11,366 nt of DNA. Source: Mycetohabitans rhizoxinica HKI 454. GTDB taxonomy: Bacteria > Pseudomonadota > Gammaproteobacteria > Burkholderiales > Burkholderiaceae. The translations under genes were made by a program, and so were the position numbers. Of the stretch, positions 7,043 through 11,366 are shown one piece after another. Location of the stretch: positions 1,194,241 to 1,205,606 of the forward strand of contig NC_014722.1 in the NCBI RefSeq assembly GCF_000198775.1, given 5' to 3'. Under the pieces are notes generated by a model. It was not told where the DNA came from and did no database searches. It worked only from the letters and a program-made list of their open reading frames with translations. How positions within the stretch are numbered: the stretch's first letter is position 1; every line of letters starts with the position of its first letter.

Positions 7043-7044
7043 CA

Positions 7045-7230
7045 TGAACCGACCCCGGAAAGCTGGACGCTAACCTCTCGGGGGGTTATGGGCAGGTACA
7101 CCGAGCAGCAGAAGCTGCGAGTAGTTGAGGATTATTTTTCGTGTCAGTCGGGCCTGAAGACTGTCGCCAAGCGGCATGATGTCGATATTTCTGCGGTGCG
7201 CAGCTGGGTGGCGGCATATCGCGAACATGG
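7045..7230 (+). mobile_element. IS3-family left end with truncated orfA
   Basis: The left terminus begins TGAACCGACCCCGGAAAG, the TG-starting form usual for IS3-family ends, 43 bp ahead of the orfA start. The element interrupts tnpB of the IS66 copy. Homology is lost at about 7227, after which the vapBC control region begins; orfB and the right end are absent. Confidence 0.65.
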
Positions 7231-7243
7231 GGACCCGTCCTGA
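7088..7243 (+). pseudogene. IS3-family OrfA, N-terminal fragment
   Basis: From ATG 7088 the frame reads MGRYTEQQKLRVVEDYFSCQ, then LKTVAKRHDVDISAVRSWVA and AYREHG, the helix-turn-helix DNA-binding region of IS3/IS150-type OrfA. The last residues (DPS, stop 7241-7243) come from unrelated sequence past the truncation. OrfA normally supplies end binding and is joined to OrfB by frameshifting; neither the leucine zipper nor OrfB survives here. Confidence 0.75.
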
Positions 7244-7259
7244 TTCCTGGGCTCCGAGT

Positions 7260-7288
7260 TTGACAGAGATGGACCTCCATCATATTAT
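7260..7288 (+). promoter_or_regulatory. vapBC promoter
   Basis: TTGACA (7260-7265) and TATTAT (7283-7288) are separated by 17 bp, close to the sigma-70 consensus. Transcription would start near 7294-7296, inside the palindrome that follows, 30 nt or less ahead of the vapB start. Confidence 0.65.
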
Positions 7289-7302
7289 GACCATATGGTC
7301 AT
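7287..7302. promoter_or_regulatory. Perfect palindrome, likely VapB/VapBC operator
   Basis: ATGACCATATGGTCAT is an exact 16-bp palindrome. It overlaps the end of the -10 hexamer and the expected start of transcription and precedes vapB. Toxin-antitoxin antitoxins of this type bind palindromes at this position to autorepress, so operator function is a strong inference. Confidence 0.7.
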
Positions 7303-7322
7303 TTTTAATGGTTGAGATCCTC

Positions 7323-7559
7323 GTGAAAACCTTTACTGTCGTTGAAGCCAAGTCTCATTTCTCAGCCCTGTTGGTTGAGATAGAGGCCGGCGAGGAAATT
7401 GCTATCACCCGCCATGGGAAAATTGTGGCGCGGATGGTCCCCAATCACCCAAGCGTCGCGGCCGACGCTTTCCGTGACTTCTGGTCAAGCCAGGATGGTA
7501 TTGATCTGCAAGCTCCGGAGGATAGCCCAGCCGAGGCCGTAGCCTCGATGGACAATTAG
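7323..7559 (+). CDS. vapB: VapB antitoxin, Phd/YefM type
   Basis: From GTG 7323 the product is 78 residues, opening MKTFTVVEAKSHFSALLVEI (GTG read as Met) and then EAGEEIAITRHGKIVARMVP, the N-terminal Phd/YefM DNA-binding fold. The acidic tail (DGIDLQAPEDSPAEAVASMD) would be the toxin-neutralising segment. ATG 7308, in frame 15 nt earlier, is an alternative, but family proteins begin at the KTFTV position. No strong ribosome binding site is visible ahead of either start. The stop is 3 nt before vapC, so the two are cotranscribed. The antitoxin binds VapC and, with it, the operator at 7287-7302. Confidence 0.9.
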   Translation: MKTFTVVEAKSHFSALLVEIEAGEEIAITRHGKIVARMVPNHPSVAADAFRDFWSSQDGIDLQAPEDSPAEAVASMDN

Positions 7560-7562
7560 TCC

Positions 7563-7976
7563 ATGGCCGCGCTCTACCTGCTGGATATCAACATTTTGAT
7601 TGCCGCTTTGAAAGGGCATCCAGACATACAGCAGCGGCTAGAAACTCTGCCGCTCAGTAGCATGCGCCTATCGGTGATTGTGCTTGGAGAGTTGGAATTT
7701 GGCGCGGAGAAAAGCGCTCATAGTGAGCGCAACCGCGCCCGTCTCGCCACTCTGGCGCAACGGCTGCCCCTCGTTGGCTTCGATGCTGAGACCACCCGCT
7801 ACTATGCGCGGGTGAGGGCCTTTCTAGAGCGGCAAGGAACTCCAATCGGGGCCAATGACACATGGATCGCCGCCCAGGCGCTAGCCATCAAAGCCACACT
7901 CGTAACGGATAACGAACGCGAGTTTTCCCGCGTGCCGGATCTGTCACTAGAAAACTGGCTGGCAAGAGGGCAATGA
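7563..7976 (+). CDS. vapC: VapC toxin, PIN-domain ribonuclease
   Basis: A 137-residue PIN-domain protein. The metal-binding acidic residues are all visible: Asp8 in LLDINILIAALKG, Glu43 in VLGELEFGAEKS, Asp99 in GANDTWIAAQA and Asp116 in LVTDNEREFSRV. Length and motif spacing are those of an intact VapC, a Mg-dependent endoribonuclease that often cleaves initiator tRNA or rRNA; the target here is unknown. It directly follows vapB, giving a complete toxin-antitoxin operon, the only undamaged two-gene system in this part of the window. Downstream, 7977-8061 holds no gene. Confidence 0.92.
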   Translation: MAALYLLDINILIAALKGHPDIQQRLETLPLSSMRLSVIVLGELEFGAEKSAHSERNRARLATLAQRLPLVGFDAETTRYYARVRAFLERQGTPIGANDTWIAAQALAIKATLVTDNEREFSRVPDLSLENWLARGQ

Positions 7977-8061
7977 AGTCGCGAATTCACTTCCTGACCT
8001 AGATTGATCGGAGCTTGATAATATCTGGGATGATTAGAGCTGGGTGTGAAAAATTTTAAAC

Positions 8062-8139
8062 GGGCTTAGGGAGTGTCATTAATTCAAAAAAACGACAGAG
8101 GCGGCCAAGTAGATGGCACCAAGGAAGGCCGAAGCAGTC
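8062..8139 (-). pseudogene. IS5-family transposase C-terminal tail and IS end
   Basis: Minus-strand codons up to TAA 8079-8081 read TASAFLGAIYLAASVVFLN, which resembles the hydrophobic C-terminal helix of IS5-group transposases. Just beyond the stop, GGGCTTAGGGAGTGTC (from 8062) looks like an IS5-type terminal repeat. The coding stretch ends abruptly at 8138-8139, where an IS3-family left end starts, so this is the remnant of an IS5 copy destroyed by later insertion. The family call rests on a short match. Confidence 0.5.
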
Positions 8140-8272
8140 TGAACTGCCTCGGGTTTGGGGGACGCTCGTATTCTTGAGAGAATCGAGCCGTGAACAAGAA
8201 GCCAAGCAAGTTTTCTCCGGAAGTCCGAGAGCGCGTAGTGCGCCTGGTGCGCGAGCAGCGTAGCGAGTCGGA
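8140..8272 (+). mobile_element. Second IS3-family left end with truncated orfA
   Basis: TGAACTGCCTCGGGTTTGGG begins an IS3-type left terminus; a GTG start follows at 8190, the usual 50-bp distance. The frame gives MNKKPSKFSPEVRERVVRLV then REQR, the N-terminus of an OrfA of the IS407-like kind, and loses homology near 8272. The remaining in-frame residues to 8340 do not match OrfA. It is a different element from the one at 7045, since the OrfA sequences are unrelated at this level. Confidence 0.65.
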
Positions 8273-8444
8273 CCTGAACAATTTACCAAGGCTTGTGCAG
8301 CAAGGCACGGAAGCTGAAACGGTATTGTGGAAATTGCAAGAGGCAGGCATATTGGTGTGAGTTTCCTGCAAATTTCGACGAGGGTTGAATTGTATTAGCT
8401 GGAACTCGATCTGACAGGTAGTTGGACCGATAGTGTGGAGACGA

Positions 8445-9191
8445 TCAATGCGAAATGAGTTTCTCCTTGGCAAGATCCAGTGAATCGAGGAAGGTGCGTA
8501 TGGGTGTCTTGCCGTAACACCACCGCCCTTGATGTTCCCGTTTATTGTTGTACTGATCGAGCCACGCATCAAGGTCCGTCTGCAGAACGTGGATCGATTT
8601 GTAGATCTTTTTGCGGAACGTGACCCGATAGAACTCGTTGAGCATGGTCTTGTGCAGCCGCTCGACGATTCCGTTGGTCTGCGGCGACTTGGCCTTTGTG
8701 CGGGTATGGTCGATATCCTCTACGGCCAAATACAGCTCGTATTCGTGATGTTCGGGGTTGCCGCAGTATTGCGTGCCGCGATCAGTCAGTACGCGCAACA
8801 GCGGGATACCGAAGCTGTCAAAGAATGGAACGACGCGATCATTGAGCAGGTCGGCCGCGGGCAAAGACGTTTTGCGCTCGTAAAGCTTGGCGAACGCCAC
8901 CTTCGAGTAGGTATCGACGAAGGTCTGTTGATAAATGCGACCTACGCCCTTAAGACTGCCGACATAGAACGTGTTGTCCTGCGCGCCACAGTAGCCGGGA
9001 CATTCGGACTCGAATTCGCCGTGTGCTTTCTTTTTGCGCTTGGCGCGTTCCAGCGCAACGAGCTGGGCCTCGGTCAGCACCAGCCCTTGCTGGGCGGATT
9101 TGGCTTCCAGGGCCTTCAGGCGCTTGGGCATGATCTTCAAATCGTGGCGCAGCCAGATGCTACGGACACCCTGTGGCGAAACGCACAGGCC
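8445..9191 (-). pseudogene. IS481-family transposase lacking its N-terminus
   Basis: The open frame with ATG at 9140 covers 231 residues, but homologous coding extends to about 9191 ([20 protein letters not shown]). It shows [20 protein letters not shown], the integrase core with [14 protein letters not shown] (first Asp), [13 protein letters not shown] (second Asp) and [15 protein letters not shown] (catalytic Glu), and ends [20 protein letters not shown]. The N-terminal helix-turn-helix region is missing, replaced at about 9191 by sequence coding on the other strand for an IS110-type fragment. The catalytic domain is intact, but DNA-binding parts are gone, so the protein is not expected to transpose. 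The element end beyond 8445 was not identified; 8273-8444 contains no recognised gene. Confidence 0.85.
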
Positions 9192-9440
9192 CTCGTCAAG
9201 AGCAACAAGAACGACTTTGTGAATGCCGAGGCGTCTGCGAGGTGGCTTCGTGCCCGTCCATGCGCTTTGTCACGTCGAAGCGTCCGCGCCTACATGCAGC
9301 GGCTTGAGCACCAAAGCGGCCGATTGGCCTGTTGGGTGCGCACCATGCTCACGCGACGATATTCCAATGTGGGGGCGGGCTCATTGCACCAGATAATGAG
9401 CCAAGCTCGGCCATCGCTGTCTACTCATACTAACCTCTGG
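9192..9440 (+). pseudogene. IS110-family transposase debris
   Basis: From 9192 the plus strand reads [14 protein letters not shown], matching the KSNKND(x)xDAEAI block of the IS110 DEDD catalytic domain, with Asn in place of one acidic residue. In the next frame [17 protein letters not shown] resembles the sequence that follows it in full-length transposases (EAxxRPSMRFVPxK). Then RLEHQSGRLACWVRTMLTRR and YSNV resemble the C-terminal region. The central part is deleted and at least one frameshift is needed. Coding fades out by about 9440; 9441-9566 holds nothing recognisable. Confidence 0.55.
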
Positions 9441-9566
9441 CAAATCCGTCGATGTTAGGTGTCCGCTTCATCCTTCGAGGTCGGGCAAAGTCCGATGAGT
9501 CACTCTCAAGAATGCAAGCCTCCACCAAATCCGGTGCGGTTTAGGGAGCTATCGGCAGAGGTGTTT

Positions 9567-10196
9567 CTATGAGGCGATCACTATCTTGCCAAGTCGAGAC
9601 ATGGGTCCCAACTCACTGGGCAAAAGATTCTGATACGTGATATGGACGTTGAATTGTGAACAAATCCGTAGCGGATGTTCAAGCTTTGGGTTTTGATCAC
9701 CTCGCACGTAGAGGTGAATGATTTTGGCGTAGTCAGGGTAGTAAGTCGAGTACGCTAGTACTTGCCCAAGAGCATGCTTCCATCTAATGAAGCTCTTTAT
9801 CTCCACAACGGCGGAGGGAAGTAGCAAATCGACAAATCCAACAGGGGTGTAAACTTCAGCGTGTCCGTCTGGATGGCATACGGACAACATATCTCGAATG
9901 CCGCATTCGAGCATGTAACCTTCTGGAACGTACTTGAAATAGCGATCAGCAACTGCCGACGTTGCAAAGTAGTAGCCGTACTTGTGACGCACCTTACTAT
10001 TCAAGTCTACCTTATAAAGTTGCCTGAAGTGTTGCACAATCTGATCGCCTACGCGTATCGCTTGGTTTTCTCGAAAGAGGAGATCAAAGACGCCGCCGCA
10101 GCCCAATTGTCGGCCAGCGTATAACCAACGGGAAGGATGAATCGTTAGAAGGCCGTCCTGGGCTTTTTCTTCGTAAAGAGCATATAGATCAATCAT
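9567..10196 (-). CDS. PD-(D/E)XK nuclease-fold protein of unknown role
   Basis: A 209-residue protein from ATG 10194-10196 (MIDLYALYEEKAQDG). The C-terminal half has the PD-(D/E)XK signature: Glu98 in MLECGIRDML, Asp123 in GFVDLLLPS, Glu132-x-Lys134 in VVEIKS, then WKHALGQVLAYSTYYPDY, where Gln145 and Tyr149 form the QxxxY helix often found in this fold. The N-terminal half (VFDLLFRENQ...HKYGYYFATS) is unfamiliar. The frame is intact and visibly lower in GC than the surrounding IS debris, suggesting separate acquisition. A TTG start at 10247 would add 17 residues without support. No partner gene is adjacent; IS110 remains lie downstream and IS3 remains upstream. It could be a standalone nuclease, a defence effector, or a recombination-related enzyme. 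The fold is fairly sure; the function is unknown. Confidence 0.7.
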   Translation of the reverse strand: MIDLYALYEEKAQDGLLTIHPSRWLYAGRQLGCGGVFDLLFRENQAIRVGDQIVQHFRQLYKVDLNSKVRHKYGYYFATSAVADRYFKYVPEGYMLECGIRDMLSVCHPDGHAEVYTPVGFVDLLLPSAVVEIKSFIRWKHALGQVLAYSTYYPDYAKIIHLYVRGDQNPKLEHPLRICSQFNVHITYQNLLPSELGPMSRLGKIVIAS

Positions 10197-10381
10197 ATTG
10201 AGATAACGAGCTTCTGATGATGTCGGGGCGGCGGCTGTTCGCCGCAATCATGGGTCGCGCAGCTTGAGTCCGGCTGGCTGCCACACATGTAGCTAACCTT
10301 ACCTCGCTGAGCGCACCATCCGTAGGTTAGCGGTCTCGCCGGTTTTCGGTTGATGCAGTGGCCGGAATGGGCCCAGGTTTT

Positions 10382-10615
10382 CTAAAGCAGATCACCCTGT
10401 CGCTGCAGAAAGATCTGGATGCAGCGATCACCATAGCGCGGATATTGCGCCGATAGAAGGTTCATCGCCTCCAGCACCGATGCATCGCGTACCGCAAGCT
10501 TCGATGCGTAATGCAGTGCCGATCCCGCAACCGAAATTAGCGCGCATGCACGCTGCTTCGATAGGCTTCGTGCATTCGCGTAGGCGACCTGCTGGCGGCG
10601 GGTGCACATGCCCAC
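10382..10615 (-). pseudogene. IS3-family OrfB, N-terminal fragment
   Basis: Minus-strand codons give RRQQVAYANARSLSKQRACA, then LISVAGSALHYASKLAVRDA, VLEAMNLLSAQYPRYGDRCI and QIFLQRQGDLL before a stop. This is the N-terminal HTH_21-type region of IS3 OrfB (family pattern RRACxLxxxxRSxLxYxSRL...YPRYGYRRI). The DDE integrase core is missing. The frame is offset from orfA, as usual for IS3 elements, where OrfA and OrfB are joined by programmed frameshifting. Beyond 10382, the 185 bp up to the next gene show TGGCCGGAATGGG (about 10361-10373), loosely like IS21-type end repeats, but nothing firm. Confidence 0.75.
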
Positions 10616-10845
10616 CGTTTTTTTGCGTTGATCTCCTTCATCACCTCCAGTTCAAGATCCCGTTCCGCTAGCATTTTCTTCAGTCGAGCATTCTCCTGCT
10701 CGAGTTGCTTCAGATGCTTTACATCGGCGGCGTTCAGGCTACCGAAATGCTGCCGCCAGTTATAGATTGCCTACTCGCTGATCCCATGCTTCTTCGCCAC
10801 CTCGGCGACCGGCATCTTGCCTGCCTCAAGGCCGTCTGCTGTGCC
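10600..10845 (-). pseudogene. IS3-family OrfA remnant with internal stop
   Basis: The frame reads EAGKMPVAEVAKKHGISE, an in-frame TAG, then AIYNWRQHFGSLNAADVKHL, KQLEQENARLKKMLAERDLE and LEVMKEINAKK. These are the helix-turn-helix and leucine zipper of IS3/IS51-type OrfA; the TAG stands where related proteins have Gln or another codon. The N-terminus is missing past about 10843, where the element abuts the antitoxin fragment. OrfA would dimerise through the zipper and bind the element ends, but this copy cannot make a full protein. Confidence 0.75.
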
Positions 10846-10861
10846 TTAAATAGCGCAGTGA

Positions 10862-11041
10862 TATAGCCTTACCCGCACCCAAATGAGCCAGACGCAAGCA
10901 GCCGAGCTCCTTGGCGTGACTCAGCCGCATGCTTCTGACTTGATGCGCGGCAAGATCAATTTATTTGGCCTTGATGCTTTGGTGAATATGGCGACGGCCG
11001 CTAGATTGCACATCGAAATGCAGGTACTCGAAGTAGCCTGA
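10862..11041 (+). pseudogene. XRE-family antitoxin fragment
   Basis: The open frame after TGA 10859-10861 reads YSLTRTQMSQTQAAELLGVT, QPHASDLMRGKINLFGLDAL and VNMATAARLHIEMQVLEVA. This matches the C-terminal two thirds of small XRE helix-turn-helix proteins of the HigA2 kind (TQxQAAxLLGVTQPxVSDLxRGKIxxFSLDxL). Such proteins are antitoxins encoded after a RelE/HigB-type toxin; here both the toxin and the antitoxin N-terminus are gone, replaced by the IS3 remnant. ATG 10883 could start a 52-residue protein that keeps the recognition helix, but no good ribosome binding site is seen. Confidence 0.7.
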
Positions 11042-11199
11042 TCTACCGTTTCCCTTTGTACGGGGATAAGCAAGCCCACGGAGGCCGAGCAGCTGATCCT
11101 GTGGGCCATCGTCGAATTTTTACCGGCGCAATAGCAATTGAGGGGCTCAGCGTCCGTGCCGCGTCCGACGTTCGGCGACGCAAGCGTGGACCTCTCGCA

Positions 11200-11253
11200 T
11201 TCGCTGAAAAAATGGAAAAGTGCTTGCCGACTGGGGATCGGTCTGCGTATAAT
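11200..11253 (+). promoter_or_regulatory. Strong sigma-70 promoter with UP-like element
   Basis: TTGCCG (11224-11229) and a perfect TATAAT (11248-11253) are 18 bp apart. Immediately upstream, 11204-11220 is A-rich (GAAAAAATGGAAAAG), like an UP element. The arrangement resembles Burkholderia rrn promoters as I remember them. The start of transcription would be about 11260. Confidence 0.6.
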
Positions 11254-11366
11254 CTCGTTCTCTGCTGATGACGAAAGCAGCGTTGTTCGAAGTCGAGCAC
11301 GTTGTGACATCTGCAGAAGTTCGTGAGGTTTTCGTTGAAACGAAAAAACGGATCAAAAAAGACTTC
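11254..11366 (+). other. Probable stable-RNA leader region
   Basis: No protein frame is convincing here. A hairpin CTGCT/AGCAG (11262-11280, 9-nt loop) lies just after the predicted transcription start. Positions 11326-11366 are A-rich (GAAACGAAAAAACGGATC) and run into GACTTC at the window edge, which could lead into a second promoter. This fits the leader of an rRNA or tRNA operon beginning outside the window, but no RNA gene itself is visible. Confidence 0.4.

Larger units (their letters stand above)
1958..7044 (-). mobile_element. IS66-family element with passenger gene, interrupted and 5'-truncated
   Basis: The minus-strand order is tnpB (split), tnpC, then a pRiA4b ORF-3 family gene, ending at a GTAAGCG terminus at 1958. 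tnpB is divided by a serine-recombinase unit (about 4389-7015). The upstream part of tnpB, all of tnpA and the second terminal repeat are missing because an IS3-family left end begins at 7045. TnpC is intact, but without TnpA, TnpB and one end the copy should not transpose by itself. Confidence 0.75.

Noticed and set aside
7176..7322. Upstream extension of the vapB frame
   Set aside because: It would run through IS3 debris, the promoter and the operator palindrome; family similarity starts at the KTFTV position after GTG 7323.
8529..9458. 309-codon plus-strand open frame
   Set aside because: Up to about 9191 it is the antisense of the IS481 transposase, whose protein motifs are unmistakable on the minus strand. 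Only its last part (from 9192) has plausible coding content, reported as IS110 debris.
11048..11071. Sequence resembling a type I-E CRISPR repeat (GTTTCCC...CGGGGATAAGC)
   Set aside because: It occurs once. No copy is found about 61 bp upstream or downstream, and no cas genes are present, so the likeness is probably chance.
11074..11106. Inverted repeat GCCCAC/GTGGGC as a terminator
   Set aside because: The stem is only 6 bp with a 21-nt loop and no following T-run, so it is not a convincing terminator for the antitoxin fragment.

Overview
This window looks like a decayed accessory region from a beta-proteobacterium, most likely Burkholderiaceae. That is an inference. It rests on moderately high GC, on transposase families common in that group, and on a stable-RNA-type promoter near the right edge that resembles Burkholderia rrn promoters as I remember them. 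The density of nested, truncated and frameshifted insertion sequences (IS66, IS3 three times, IS5, IS481, IS110) suggests a plasmid, an island, or a genome with runaway IS activity such as a host-restricted symbiont.

Layout: (1) 1-360, nothing recognisable. (2) 368-968, broken remains of a coiled-coil, KfrA-like plasmid protein. (3) 1092-1509, a HigBA-type toxin-antitoxin locus with an intact antitoxin but only the C-terminus of the toxin, followed by a hairpin terminator. (4) 1801-1957, the C-terminal end of an unknown minus-strand gene that stops at a clear IS66-type end (GTAAGCG at 1958). (5) 1958-7044, an IS66-family element on the minus strand: an intact tnpC, a downstream plasmid pRiA4b ORF-3 family gene joined to it by an ATGA overlap, and a tnpB split in two. 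The gap in tnpB is filled by a 2.6-kb serine-recombinase unit (about 4389-7015). Removing that unit rebuilds an uninterrupted tnpB reading frame (HVFVFRARRG/DLIKVLWW), so the target site and element ends can be read almost to the base.

(6) 7045-7230, the left end of an IS3-family element that cuts off the rest of tnpB. (7) 7260-7976, an intact vapBC toxin-antitoxin operon with a consensus-like promoter and a perfect 16-bp palindrome as likely operator. (8) 8062-8272, an IS5-type transposase tail into which another IS3-family left end has inserted. (9) 8445-9191, an IS481-family transposase lacking its N-terminus, abutting IS110-family debris (9192-9440). (10) 9567-10196, a lower-GC, apparently intact gene for a PD-(D/E)XK nuclease-fold protein. 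(11) 10382-10845, IS3-family orfA/orfB remains. (12) 10862-11041, the end of an XRE-type antitoxin gene. (13) 11200-11366, a strong promoter with an A-rich upstream element and a leader hairpin, probably driving a stable RNA operon just outside the window.

Genes that look functional are tnpC, the pRiA4b ORF-3 gene, the HigA-like antitoxin, vapB and vapC, the two small genes ahead of the recombinase, and the PD-(D/E)XK gene. The recombinase carries one frameshift in its zinc-ribbon region. The best leads are the tnpB-targeting serine-recombinase unit, the translationally coupled IS66 passenger gene, and the orphan nuclease-fold gene.
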